A DNA stretch of 64,000 nucleotides from Oricola nitratireducens (lineage in GTDB: Bacteria > Pseudomonadota > Alphaproteobacteria > Rhizobiales > Rhizobiaceae), in contig NZ_JACZCS010000039.1 in NCBI RefSeq assembly GCF_014904745.1, forward strand, positions 1-64,000. Reading direction: 5' to 3'. This document shows positions 45,662-54,766 of this stretch, piece by piece. The position numbers and the translations under genes were made by a program. A model generated the notes under the pieces. That model ran no database searches. It was not told the DNA's origin and worked only from the letters and a program-made list of their open reading frames with translations. Position 1 is the first letter of the stretch, and each line of letters opens with the position of its first letter.

Positions 45662-46335
45662 CGTCAGGCGCCTCTCCGGGTCCACGCACGGTTTCAGAAG
45701 GCGAACTCGAGGGATTTGCGGCATTCCTTTTGCGCATGCGCGCCGCCGGTCTCGACGACAAGGCGGTAATGAGCGCCATAGAAGCGGTCCCGCGGGGCAA
45801 TTTCGTCGACGCCCAATACCGCCATGTGGCGATGGGGCCGCGCACGATCCCGATCGCTTGCGGCGAAACACTGGAGGGCATCGATCTTCAGGCGCGGATA
45901 TTCCATGCGCTGGAACTGGACGGAAACCAACGGATTCTGGAGATCGGCACGGGGTCCGGCTACTCGGCCTGCGTGCTCGCCAAGCTTTCGAAGCGCGTCT
46001 ACACGGTCGAGCGTTACAAGACGCTGCACCACGATGCGAATCACCGGATCCGGCAACTGGGCATCGGCAATGTCGTCGCCAGCCAGACCGACGGATCGGC
46101 CGGTTCCGGCGACGGCCCGTTCGATCGCATCGTCAGTTGGGCGGCTTTCGAGACGATTCCGCGCAATTTCGTCGACCAGCTCGTCTCCGGCGGCACGATG
46201 ATTTGCGCAATCGGCAGCGGCGAACAGCCGCAGATGCTGGCGCGCATGACCAAGATCGGCAGCCGTTTCGAGCGCGAGGACATCGGAACCGTGCGTTTCC
46301 AGCCGATCCAAAGGGGCCTGCCGTCGGTTCTTTGA
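45658..46335 (+). CDS. pcm: Protein-L-isoaspartate O-methyltransferase
   Basis: A 225-residue canonical PCMT that methylates isoaspartyl residues in aged proteins. [12 protein letters not shown], the substrate loop [13 protein letters not shown] motif [20 protein letters not shown], and [15 protein letters not shown] are all present. Coupled by overlap to surE. This is the genuine Pcm of the window; the homologue before tolC is more divergent. Confidence 0.93.
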   Translation: MTSGASPGPRTVSEGELEGFAAFLLRMRAAGLDDKAVMSAIEAVPRGNFVDAQYRHVAMGPRTIPIACGETLEGIDLQARIFHALELDGNQRILEIGTGSGYSACVLAKLSKRVYTVERYKTLHHDANHRIRQLGIGNVVASQTDGSAGSGDGPFDRIVSWAAFETIPRNFVDQLVSGGTMICAIGSGEQPQMLARMTKIGSRFEREDIGTVRFQPIQRGLPSVL

Positions 46336-46441
46336 CCGCTGCGAAACGGGTGGAATCGCCGGACGGACTCGATTTCCGTAACATCGGCTTAACCGGGCAG
46401 TAACATTAACGCGTTTTAATCATGCCGTGATCCGAAGGGAT

Positions 46442-47959
46442 ATGAGTGGCGTGATGCGTAAGATAATCACTAGTCGGAAAATGTTGCGCCTGCTGAAGGC
46501 GGCAACGATCCTTTCCATCGGTGGCCTTGTGGCCGGGTGCAGCTCGGACGTGATCCGCTTTTCCGATGGTTTCTATACCGGTGCCATTCCGCAGCAGGCC
46601 GAAGTGCAGGCGCAGAGCCCGGCCAGCTACGGACAACCCAACTACAATCCGAATCTCGACCAGGCGACCACCGGCAGCATTGCGTCTCAAACCGTGCAGC
46701 GCGCGGCGCTTCCGCGGCCCTCAGAGGGGGCTCAGGCGCCGACCCCGCATCCTGCCGCTCCGGTTGCCGCCAGGGCTCGCGCCGCAAGCCCAGCGCCCAG
46801 CGCGCCGGCCAATGTCTCGCCGATGACGACGGCGTCCATCGCTCCCGAGCCGGCCCGGTTCGGCAACAAGTCGGCCCCGGCGTCGACGACCTCGAAAGAG
46901 GGCTGGTCGACCGCCGGCGGGACGCAGGTGACGATGCGCGAAGGCGAGACGCTCTACAATCTCTCCAGGCGTTACGGCGTCCCGGCCAATGCGATCATGG
47001 AAGCGAACGGCATTTCCGATCCGAAGTCCGTCTCCGCCGGACAGCGCATTTTGATCCCGACCTATGTCTATTCGCGCAGCGTCGGCGTTTCGGCGCCCGA
47101 CCGCAATCCGGCGACACGGGCTGCGAGCTCGACGATCGGAAATCGCAATTCCGCGGCCCTCAACCGCGCGCCGGCACCGCAATCGCGGCCGAAAACGCAG
47201 GCCGTCGCATCGGTTCCTCCGGCGCGTGAAGCCGTCGCTGCTGATGGCGGGCGCTATACGGTCGTTTCCGGCGATACGCTCTCCGCGATCTCGCGGCGGA
47301 CCGGTGCGAGCATGGATTCGATCAAGCGGGTCAACAGCATGAACTCCGATACGGTGCGTATTGGCCAGACGCTGGTCATTCCAGGCCTGTCGGCTTCGGA
47401 GCCGACCAGGGTCGCATCGAATGGGAATGTCGATCCGATCAGGACCAGCACCGTTAAATCCGCGCCGGCGACGGCAAAGGACGTCACCGGCTACACGCCG
47501 CCGAAACCGTCTGCCAAATCAACGGAAAACTCGATCACCAAGATCGAAACCCAGGTTGTGGCCAAGGCGCCCGATGTCACCGGCGTCAGTGCCATGCGCT
47601 GGCCTGTTCAGGGTCGCGTGATCAGCGCGTTCGGTTCCAATAATGGCGGCAAGCCGAATGACGGCATCGACATCTCGGTTCCGTCGGGCACCCCGGTCAA
47701 GGCGGCGGAAAACGGCGTGGTGATCTATGCCGGCGACGGGTTGAAGGAACTCGGCAAGACCATTCTCGTGCGCCACAGCGACGGGCTCGTGACAGTTTAC
47801 GGCCATGTGTCCGACATCGACGTGAAACGCGGCCAGGACGTCAAGCGTGGCCAGCAGATCGCCGCCTCGGGCATGTCCGGGTCTGCGAAGCAGCCGCAGC
47901 TGCATTTCGAGGTGCGCAAGAACTCCGCGCCGGTCAATCCGGTCAGCTATCTGGACTAG
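46442..47959 (+). CDS. NlpD-like lipoprotein: two LysM domains and degenerate LytM/M23 domain
   Basis: A protein of about 505 residues with a lipobox (GGLVAGC) near residue 33, a Pro/Ala-rich linker, LysM domains at about 162-206 and 270-314, and an M23-like domain at about 390-505. The zinc site is broken: the first His is Asn in KPNDGIDIS, and the final HxH is Gln-x-His in PQLHFEV. It is therefore not a peptidase but probably an activator of division amidases like NlpD/EnvC. It follows surE-pcm as in E. coli. The start is uncertain among GTG 46427, ATG 46442 and ATG 46454. Confidence 0.87.
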   Translation: MSGVMRKIITSRKMLRLLKAATILSIGGLVAGCSSDVIRFSDGFYTGAIPQQAEVQAQSPASYGQPNYNPNLDQATTGSIASQTVQRAALPRPSEGAQAPTPHPAAPVAARARAASPAPSAPANVSPMTTASIAPEPARFGNKSAPASTTSKEGWSTAGGTQVTMREGETLYNLSRRYGVPANAIMEANGISDPKSVSAGQRILIPTYVYSRSVGVSAPDRNPATRAASSTIGNRNSAALNRAPAPQSRPKTQAVASVPPAREAVAADGGRYTVVSGDTLSAISRRTGASMDSIKRVNSMNSDTVRIGQTLVIPGLSASEPTRVASNGNVDPIRTSTVKSAPATAKDVTGYTPPKPSAKSTENSITKIETQVVAKAPDVTGVSAMRWPVQGRVISAFGSNNGGKPNDGIDISVPSGTPVKAAENGVVIYAGDGLKELGKTILVRHSDGLVTVYGHVSDIDVKRGQDVKRGQQIAASGMSGSAKQPQLHFEVRKNSAPVNPVSYLD

Positions 47960-48828
47960 CCTGCCGGCTCCAGCCGCTTTCCGAGCCGCCCCGCGAGATC
48001 GTTGACATATTGCCAGGCGACGCGGCCTGAACGGCTGCCGCGCGTCGTTGCCCATTCGAGGCAGTCGCGCCGCAGTTCCTCGGGATCGATTTCGAGCCCA
48101 TAGTGACCGACATATCCTTCGACCATCTGCAGATATTCGTCCTGGCTGCACTTGTGGAAGCCGAGCCAGAGGCCGAAGCGGTCTGAAAGGGAAACCTTTT
48201 CCTCCACCGCCTCTGACGGATTGATCGCGGTCGACCGCTCGTTTTCGATCATGTCGCGCGGCAGCAGGTGACGGCGGTTCGAAGTGGCGTAGAAAATCAC
48301 GTTGTCCGGACGCCCTTCGACGCCGCCGTCGAGCGCGGCCTTGAGCGACTTGTAGGAGGTGTCGTCCTGGTCGAAAGACAAATCGTCGCAAAAGACGATG
48401 AAGCGGCTCTGCGACGGCTTCAGCATGTGCATCAGCCGGGGCAGGGCGTCGATGTCCTCTCGGTGGATCTCGATCAGCTTCAGGGAGGTGCCCGTTTCGG
48501 CCATGATTGTGGCGTGAGCGGCCTTGACGAGCGAAGACTTGCCCATACCGCGCGCGCCCCACAACAACACGTTGTTGGCCGGAAGGCGGTCGGCGAAGCG
48601 GCGCGTATTGTCGAGAAGAATGTCACGGACCCGGTCGACGCCGCGGATAAGACCGATCTCGACGCGGTTCACGACCGGCACCGGGGCGAGCGCTGTGGCC
48701 GCCGCGTCCCAGACGAAACACTCGCTTGACGCAAAGTCAGGTGCTTGCGGCGGAGGCGGCGCCATGCGCTCCAATGCGGCGATCAACCGGTCGAGTTTTT
48801 CGTTCAGTGCGGCGGTAGTATCCGGCAT
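47956..48828 (-). CDS. DUF815-family ATPase
   Basis: A 290-residue AAA-like ATP-binding protein. The N-terminal 40 residues are helical and Pro-rich; Walker A is GARGMGKSS, Walker B region FIVFCDDLSF, and sensor-like FYATSNRRHLLP; the end has SGRVAWQYVNDLAG. The family is widespread next to the yajC-secDF genes in alphaproteobacteria, but its role is unknown. ATG 48828 has AAGGGAAA upstream. Its stop overlaps the LytM protein stop on the other strand, so the two genes end on each other. Confidence 0.88.
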   Translation of the reverse strand: MPDTTAALNEKLDRLIAALERMAPPPPQAPDFASSECFVWDAAATALAPVPVVNRVEIGLIRGVDRVRDILLDNTRRFADRLPANNVLLWGARGMGKSSLVKAAHATIMAETGTSLKLIEIHREDIDALPRLMHMLKPSQSRFIVFCDDLSFDQDDTSYKSLKAALDGGVEGRPDNVIFYATSNRRHLLPRDMIENERSTAINPSEAVEEKVSLSDRFGLWLGFHKCSQDEYLQMVEGYVGHYGLEIDPEELRRDCLEWATTRGSRSGRVAWQYVNDLAGRLGKRLEPAG

Positions 48829-48964
48829 GGCTGTTTCCCTTTGCGGGGACGATGCGGCGTCCGGCCGCAATGAGTTCCCGCTTTTGGTTGCATTGGGGTT
48901 TTTGCTGACTATATTCGCGACAAATTTTCAAGGCGTGCCGCGGCACGCGTCCACGGAGTATTTC

Positions 48965-49315
48965 ATGTTTGTAACACCTGCCTATGCACAGGCAGCCGGC
49001 GGTTCCGCCGGCGGCGCTGATGTCATCATGAGCATCTTGCCCTTCCTGCTGATTTTCGTGGTGATGTATTTCCTCATCATCCGCCCGCAGCGCGGCCAAG
49101 CGAAAAAGCGCGAGGAGATGCTCAAGGCGATCCGCCGCAACGACACGGTCGTGACCAGCGGCGGCGTCGTCGGCAAGGTCACGAAGGTGGTCGACGATCA
49201 CGAACTGGAAGTGGAAATCGCCCAGAACGTCAAGGTCCGGGTGATACGCGCGATGATCGCCGAAGTGCGGGTCAAGGGCGAGCCCGTGGCCGCAAACGAC
49301 ACGGCGAAAAAATAA
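48965..49315 (+). CDS. yajC: Preprotein translocase subunit YajC
   Basis: A 116-residue inner-membrane protein that associates with SecDF-YidC. It has one transmembrane helix (ILPFLLIFVVMYFLIIRPQ) and the conserved cytoplasmic end with KRREEM-like, RNDTVVTSGGVVGKVTKV. GGAG lies seven bases before ATG 48965. It is 127 bp before secDF and probably in one operon with it. Confidence 0.95.
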   Translation: MFVTPAYAQAAGGSAGGADVIMSILPFLLIFVVMYFLIIRPQRGQAKKREEMLKAIRRNDTVVTSGGVVGKVTKVVDDHELEVEIAQNVKVRVIRAMIAEVRVKGEPVAANDTAKK

Positions 49316-49442
49316 GGCACGTCGAGACTTGCGCGCCTTTTTAATGGCGCATTCGACGTAGCAGGTGCGGCCGCACGCTTGACGCGGTGCGGCCCGACCG
49401 ACCGATCCGGCCGGGTAATCTTTGAAGGCGGACAGAAGCGAC

Positions 49443-52010
49443 ATGCTCTACTTCTCACCCTGGAAAACGGCTCTCATCTGGTTGACGGTCCTGGTCGGCG
49501 TCCTGTTTGCGGCGCCCAACCTGTTTTCCAACACCACACTGCAATCGTTTCCGGGATTTCTGCCGCACAACAAGGTTGCCCTCGGCCTCGACCTCCAGGG
49601 CGGTGTCCATCTGCAGTTGAAGCTGGACCGCAAGGAACTGGTCGACCACCGGCTCGAATCGGTGCGCGACGAGGTCCGCCGGGTGCTGCGTGAAGCGGGC
49701 ATCGGCTATACGGGCCTCAGCGGCAAGGGCCAGAAGGTGACTGTGCGCATTCGCGATGCCGCGGACATCGAAAAGGCCAAGAAAGCGCTCGAACCGCTGA
49801 CGCAGACTATTTCGGCGGGGCTGCTTTCGGGCGGCGTCCTGCAGGAAGTGACGCTCAACGAGCCTGAACCCGGCGTGTTCGAGATGGACATCACGGATCA
49901 GGGCATCGACTACCGCATGTCGCAGGCGGTTTCCCAGACCGTGGAAGTCATACGCGGACGTATCGACCAGCTCGGCACGACAGAACCGGTCATTCAGCGC
50001 CAGGGTACCGACCGCGTGATCGTACAGGTGCCGGGTCTCAACGATCCGCAGCGCCTGAAGGATCTGATCGGCACGACGGCGCGGCTGACCTTCCAGATGG
50101 TGGATACCTCGATGTCGGTCGAGGACGCCCTCAAGGGCCGGCCGCCCGCGGGTGACGAAATCCTCTATTCGCAGGACGATCCGCCGGTTCCCTATCTGGT
50201 GGAAACGCGCGAGATCGTGACGGGCGAGAACCTCGAGGACGCCCAGGCCGGCTTCGACCAGCGGACGAACGAGCCGATCGTCACCTTCCGCTTCGACGGC
50301 ACGGGCGCGCAGCGCTTCGGCCGCGCGACACAGGAAAATGTCGGACGGCCCTTCGCGATCGTTCTCGACAATCACGTCATTTCCGCGCCGGTCATTCGCG
50401 AGCCGATCCTTGGCGGCTCCGGACAGATTTCCGGCAGTTTCACTGTCGAGGGCGCCAACGATCTCGCCATCCTGCTGCGGGCGGGCGCGCTGCCGCTTAC
50501 GCCGACCTTCGTCGAGGAACGCACGGTGGGTCCGAGCCTCGGCGCGGATTCGATCGCCGCCGGCGAGTTCGCCGGCATCATCGGCGCGGCGCTTGTCGTC
50601 GGCTTCATGTTCCTGGCCTACGGTTTTCTCGGCTTTGTCGCCAATATCGCTCTTGCCGCCAACGTGGTCCTCATCATCGCGGCGCTGTCCGGCCTCGGCG
50701 CGACGCTGACGCTGCCCGGTATCGCCGGTATCGTCCTGACCATCGGCATGGCGGTCGACTCCAACGTCCTGATCTTCGAGCGCATACGCGAGGAACGGGC
50801 GAGCGGACGCTCGGTGATCCAGTCCATCGACATCGGCTTCCAGCGCGCTCTGGCGACCATCGTCGACGCCAACCTGACGACGCTGATTGCAGCGGTCATC
50901 CTGTTCTATCTCGGTTCCGGCCCGATCCGGGGCTTCGCGGTGACGCTCGCCATCGGTATCGTCACGACGGTGTTCACCGCCTTCGTCTTTACCCGGTGGA
51001 TGATCGCGGTGTGGGTGCGGCGCCAGAAGCCCAAAGAATTGCCGCGCGGGCCCGTGACTTTCGTTCCGGACGGCACGCGTATCGTCTTCATGTGGCTGCG
51101 GCGGGTCACGTTTACCGGCTCCGCCGTGGCGGTAATCGCCTCGATGGTCCTGTTCGGCGTGTTCAACATGAACCTCGGCATCGACTTCAAGGGCGGTTCG
51201 CTGATCGAGGTCCAGGCCAAGGCCGAGAAAGCCGATATCGGCGATATCCGCAGCCGGCTTTCCGATCTCAATCTCGGCGACGTCCAGGTGCAGGGCTTCG
51301 GCGGCGATCGTAACGTGCTAATCCGCGTCGAGGAGCAGGGCGGCGGCGAAAATGCCGAGCAATCCGTCATCACCAAGGTGCGCGGCGAGCTTCAATCCGA
51401 TTATGATTTCCGGCGCGTGGAAGTCGTCGGGCCGACCGTGTCGGGGGAACTGGCGCAGGCCGGCACCATCGCCGTGGTTGCGGCGCTGTTCGCGATCCTG
51501 GTCTATATCTGGCTGCGGTTCGAATGGCAGTTCGCCGTCGGCGCGATCGTCGCGACCACGCATGACGTGCTGTTGACGATCGGCATGTATGTGGTGACCG
51601 GATTGGAGTTCAACCTGTCGAGTATCGCGGCGATCCTGACCATCGTCGGCTATTCGCTGAACGACACGGTGGTCGTCTATGACCGCGTCCGCGAGAATTT
51701 GCGGCGCTACAAGAAGATGCCGTTGCCGGAACTTCTCGACCTGTCGATGAACCAGACGCTGCCACGCACGATCCTGACCTCGCTGACGACGGTCCTGGCG
51801 CTGATCGCGCTGTTCTTCTTCGGTGGGGAAGTGCTGCGGTCCTTCGTCTCCGCGATGATCTTCGGTATCGTGGTCGGCACCTATTCGTCGATCTTCATCG
51901 CCGCGCCGCTGCTGATCCTGTTCAGGCTGCGTCCCGGCGCGCTTGACCGCGACGAGAGCGAGAAACAGGCGACGTCCGGCACCAAGGCCGTCGACCTCGA
52001 AACGTCCTGA
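49443..52010 (+). CDS. secDF: Fused protein translocase subunit SecDF
   Basis: An 855-residue fusion of SecD and SecF, each with six transmembrane helices and a periplasmic domain. SecD part: ALGLDLQGGVHLQL and TIGMAVDSNVLIFERIREE; SecF part: NLGIDFKGGSLIEV and IVGYSLNDTVVVYDRVREN, joined near residue 530. It uses the proton gradient to pull exported proteins from SecYEG. The MLYF start at 49443 is preceded by a weak site; a TTG at 49422 is possible. Fused SecDF is usual in rhizobia. Confidence 0.95.
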   Translation: MLYFSPWKTALIWLTVLVGVLFAAPNLFSNTTLQSFPGFLPHNKVALGLDLQGGVHLQLKLDRKELVDHRLESVRDEVRRVLREAGIGYTGLSGKGQKVTVRIRDAADIEKAKKALEPLTQTISAGLLSGGVLQEVTLNEPEPGVFEMDITDQGIDYRMSQAVSQTVEVIRGRIDQLGTTEPVIQRQGTDRVIVQVPGLNDPQRLKDLIGTTARLTFQMVDTSMSVEDALKGRPPAGDEILYSQDDPPVPYLVETREIVTGENLEDAQAGFDQRTNEPIVTFRFDGTGAQRFGRATQENVGRPFAIVLDNHVISAPVIREPILGGSGQISGSFTVEGANDLAILLRAGALPLTPTFVEERTVGPSLGADSIAAGEFAGIIGAALVVGFMFLAYGFLGFVANIALAANVVLIIAALSGLGATLTLPGIAGIVLTIGMAVDSNVLIFERIREERASGRSVIQSIDIGFQRALATIVDANLTTLIAAVILFYLGSGPIRGFAVTLAIGIVTTVFTAFVFTRWMIAVWVRRQKPKELPRGPVTFVPDGTRIVFMWLRRVTFTGSAVAVIASMVLFGVFNMNLGIDFKGGSLIEVQAKAEKADIGDIRSRLSDLNLGDVQVQGFGGDRNVLIRVEEQGGGENAEQSVITKVRGELQSDYDFRRVEVVGPTVSGELAQAGTIAVVAALFAILVYIWLRFEWQFAVGAIVATTHDVLLTIGMYVVTGLEFNLSSIAAILTIVGYSLNDTVVVYDRVRENLRRYKKMPLPELLDLSMNQTLPRTILTSLTTVLALIALFFFGGEVLRSFVSAMIFGIVVGTYSSIFIAAPLLILFRLRPGALDRDESEKQATSGTKAVDLETS

Positions 52011-52021
52011 CGCGGGGCGTT

Positions 52022-52417
52022 ATGGCCAAAGGGATAGAAATCCGCGAGGCGCATTTTCCGGGCCGCCCGCCGATCGATGCTTATGGCGCAGGCGGGTTTC
52101 GTTTCGCCGACATGTCGCATCGCGGCTCGATCCTGTGCCTGCCGTCCGGCGTGCACGGATGGGACGCGACCGATGCCGATGACATCACCGCCGAAACGCT
52201 TGCACGGGTGTTCGTGGAAGCCGACGGCATTGAGGTCTTGCTTGTCGGCATGGGGGATGAGTTCCGGCGCGTGCCACCCGACCTGCAGGCCGCGCTTCGC
52301 GAACAGGGTATCGTTACGGACGCGATGAGCACGGGATCGGCGGTGAGAACCTACAACGTCCTGCTCGCCGAGGACCGGGCGGTCGCCGCCGCCCTGATCG
52401 CGGTCGATGAGCCCTGA
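52022..52417 (+). CDS. Mth938-like domain protein (DUF498)
   Basis: A 131-residue protein with the Mth938/NDUFAF3-like fold: IDAYGAGGFRFADMSHRGSILCLPSGVHGW and LLVGMGDEFRRVP, then TGSAVRTYNVLLAEDRAVAAAL. The human relative NDUFAF3 assists complex I assembly. The next gene resembles NDUFAF6, so the pair may assist respiratory complex I here too (inference). It starts 12 bp after secDF, and its end overlaps the next gene by 11 bases. Confidence 0.88.
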   Translation: MAKGIEIREAHFPGRPPIDAYGAGGFRFADMSHRGSILCLPSGVHGWDATDADDITAETLARVFVEADGIEVLLVGMGDEFRRVPPDLQAALREQGIVTDAMSTGSAVRTYNVLLAEDRAVAAALIAVDEP

Positions 52418-53249
52418 TCCTTTCCGACACTGTATGAGCCTTCTGCGCGAAGGCGACCGCGAGCGCTACCTGACCGTCCTGTTTTCGCCGGAAGACAGGC
52501 GAGCGGTACTGGCCGCGCTCTATGCGTTCAACCTGGAAACCGCGCGCGTGCGCAATCTCGTTTCCGAGCCAATGCCGGGCGAGATCCGGCTGCAATGGTG
52601 GCGCGAGGTCGTCTCCGGGGAACGTGAAGGCGAGGGGCGGCAACATCCGGTCGGCGCGGCGCTGCTCGACGCGATAGAAGCCCATGGCTTGCCTGCAAAG
52701 GCGCTGACCAATCTTGTCGAAGCGCGCATCTTCGATCTTTACAACGATCCGATGCCGGACCGTGCGTCGCTGGAAGGCTATCTCGGTGAAACGGCCTCGG
52801 CGCTGTTCCAGCTTTCCACGCTGATACTGGACGCGGAGACGGGCGCAAAGGCCACCGAGGCGGCAGGACATGCGGGCGTCGCCTACGGGATCAGCGGCCT
52901 GCTGCGGCTCGCGGCCCTCCATCGCCACCGGGGCCAGGTCTATGTGCCCAGCGACATCCTCGCGGCCGCCGGGACAGATTCCGCCGGATGGCTGAAGGGC
53001 GATGACCGCGCCGCGCTCGAACGCGTGACATCGATCCTCGTCGCGCTGGCGCGGGAGCATCTCGACAAGGCGGAAGCCGCACTGGCGCCTCTCGACCGGC
53101 GCCTGCGTCCCGCCTTCCTGCCGCTTGCCGTCGTCGAGCCGGTGCTGCAGCGCGCCGAAAAGAACGGCGCGGCGCATGTTCTTGATCCGGTTACCCTGTC
53201 GCCGATACGCATTCACTGGCGGTTTCTGCGCCGGGCGATGACGGGCTGA
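52407..53249 (+). CDS. Squalene/phytoene synthase-fold protein, NDUFAF6-like
   Basis: A 280-residue protein of the squalene/phytoene synthase superfamily. The segment EIRLQWWREVV and RHRGQVYVPSDIL-type end are recognisable, but both Asp-rich catalytic motifs are gone: the first reads FNLETARVRN and the second GLLRLAALHRHRG. It is thus unlikely to make prenyl products. The pattern matches NDUFAF6-like proteins, complex I assembly factors. Overlap with the Mth938/NDUFAF3-like gene strengthens this reading. Confidence 0.8.
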   Translation: MSPDPFRHCMSLLREGDRERYLTVLFSPEDRRAVLAALYAFNLETARVRNLVSEPMPGEIRLQWWREVVSGEREGEGRQHPVGAALLDAIEAHGLPAKALTNLVEARIFDLYNDPMPDRASLEGYLGETASALFQLSTLILDAETGAKATEAAGHAGVAYGISGLLRLAALHRHRGQVYVPSDILAAAGTDSAGWLKGDDRAALERVTSILVALAREHLDKAEAALAPLDRRLRPAFLPLAVVEPVLQRAEKNGAAHVLDPVTLSPIRIHWRFLRRAMTG

Positions 53250-53267
53250 CCGCGGCATTCGCATCAA

Positions 53268-53301
53268 TTGACTTTGACGTTAAGGTCAAAATTGGTAAGG
53301 T
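53268..53301 (+). promoter_or_regulatory. Probable sigma-70 promoter with inverted repeat
   Basis: TTGACG (53274-53279) and TAAGGT (53296-53301) are spaced by 16 bases, 30 bp before the next start codon. An inverted repeat TTTGAC-N6-GTCAAA (53273-53290) fills the spacer, where MerR-type activators usually bind. The promoter is reasonable; the operator is a guess. Confidence 0.45.
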
Positions 53302-53330
53302 CGCGCCGGTGAACGAGGGAGGAGCCGCGC

Positions 53331-53771
53331 TTGCCTTTGACTGTTCTGGTGGCGGTCGTCGCCGTAGGAATCGCGCTGGTGGTGCTTGCCGTGCATTTGT
53401 CCGGCGGGTCGCGTGTTGCCGAGATCGCAGATGCCGATGCCGCGCTCGACCGCTTCCGGATCGATTACCCTGAAGTCGAGGCGCTTCGGTGCATCCTTTC
53501 GAGCGATCGGCGCGACGCGGTTCTGGAACTGGCCGACGGCCATGTCGGCCTGGTTCACGCGATCGGCAGCAAGTATCTGACCCGTTTCGTCACTCGCGGT
53601 GAAATGGCTGCCATGGCGAGCGCGGTGGAAGATGGCGGTGTCGACCTGAACACCGGGGACATCACCTGGCCGCGCGCGCATATGCGTTTCGCCGACAGCG
53701 AAACCGCGAGGACGGTTACGGACATGTTTGCCTCGACGCTCGACGATATGGCCAACAAGCGAGCAGCGTGA
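53331..53771 (+). CDS. Membrane-anchored hypothetical protein
   Basis: A 146-residue protein with one N-terminal hydrophobic helix (LTVLVAVVAVGIALVVLAVHLSG) and a soluble domain with LDRFRIDYPEVEAL, VLELADGHVGLVHAIGSKYLTRF and DDMANKRAA. No family known to me; homologues often precede the sterol-desaturase gene in rhizobia. The start is TTG 53331 with GGAGG eight bases upstream. Its stop shares bases with the next ATG (TGATG). Confidence 0.72.
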   Translation: MPLTVLVAVVAVGIALVVLAVHLSGGSRVAEIADADAALDRFRIDYPEVEALRCILSSDRRDAVLELADGHVGLVHAIGSKYLTRFVTRGEMAAMASAVEDGGVDLNTGDITWPRAHMRFADSETARTVTDMFASTLDDMANKRAA

Positions 53772-54763
53772 TGGATCTGAGCCAAGTCATCCCGAACTTT
53801 CCCGACGTGACGCAATTCGCGATCCCGTTCTTCATCCTCGCGATGCTGGTGGAGCTTGCATGGCTGAAACTTACCCATGCCAAGAACAAGGCCGGCTTCG
53901 AGACGCGCGACACGCTCACCTCGCTGCTGATGGGCACCGGCAACGTCATTGCCGGCATGGTTTTCGGCGTGGTGTCCTACACGGCGCTCGTGTGGCTGTG
54001 GCAGTTTCGCGTCTTCGATCTCGGCTTGCACTGGTGGGTGTTCGTCGCCGCCTTCCTGCTCGATGATTTGCGTTACTACTGGTACCACCGCATCGCCCAT
54101 CGCGTGCGCTGGGTATGGGCCGAGCACGTCAATCATCATTCCAGCCAGCACTACAACCTGTCGACGGCGCTCAGGCAGTCGTGGACGGGGCTGTTTACTG
54201 GCATGTTCGTCCTGCAGGCGCCGCTGGTGCTGCTCGGCCTGCATCCGGCGGTGATCGCATTCACCTTCGGATTCAACCTCGTCTACCAGTTCTGGATCCA
54301 CACCGAGGCGATCGGCAAGATGTGGAAGCCGATCGAATTGGTCTTCAACACGCCGTCGCATCACCGCGTCCATCACGCGACCAATCCGCGCTATCTCGAC
54401 GCCAATTTCGCCGGCGTGCTGATCATCTGGGACCGGATGTTCGGCTCTTTCGTGGAGGAACTCGAGGAGGACATGCCGCGCTACGGCATCGTCAAGAACA
54501 TCGGTACGTTCAATCCGTTCAAGGTGGCGTTTCACGAGTGGATCTCGATGCTGCGCGACGTATTCCGGCCGGGCCTGACCTTCGGCCAGCGCATGGGCTA
54601 CCTGTTCATGCCACCGGGCTGGAGCCATGACGGCAGCCGCAAGGGATCGGAAGACCTCAAGGCAGACTATGTGCGGCTGCATCCCGATCAGGCGGGAATG
54701 CCGGGTCTACCGGGCGCCAGTGGCTTGACACCATCCGGAGACGCGCTCGTTCCCGGCGAGTAG
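53771..54763 (+). CDS. Sterol desaturase/fatty acid hydroxylase superfamily protein
   Basis: A 330-residue integral membrane di-iron oxygenase. The His clusters are in order: YWYHRIAHRVRWVWAEH, HVNHHSSQHYNLSTALR, and the last FNTPSHHRVHHATNP, giving the eight-His set HX3H, HX2HH and HX2HH. Four or more hydrophobic segments surround them. It hydroxylates or desaturates a lipid; ornithine-lipid or carotenoid hydroxylases are relatives, so the substrate is open. Co-transcribed with the preceding anchor protein gene. Confidence 0.88.
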   Translation: MDLSQVIPNFPDVTQFAIPFFILAMLVELAWLKLTHAKNKAGFETRDTLTSLLMGTGNVIAGMVFGVVSYTALVWLWQFRVFDLGLHWWVFVAAFLLDDLRYYWYHRIAHRVRWVWAEHVNHHSSQHYNLSTALRQSWTGLFTGMFVLQAPLVLLGLHPAVIAFTFGFNLVYQFWIHTEAIGKMWKPIELVFNTPSHHRVHHATNPRYLDANFAGVLIIWDRMFGSFVEELEEDMPRYGIVKNIGTFNPFKVAFHEWISMLRDVFRPGLTFGQRMGYLFMPPGWSHDGSRKGSEDLKADYVRLHPDQAGMPGLPGASGLTPSGDALVPGE

Positions 54764-54766
54764 CGA

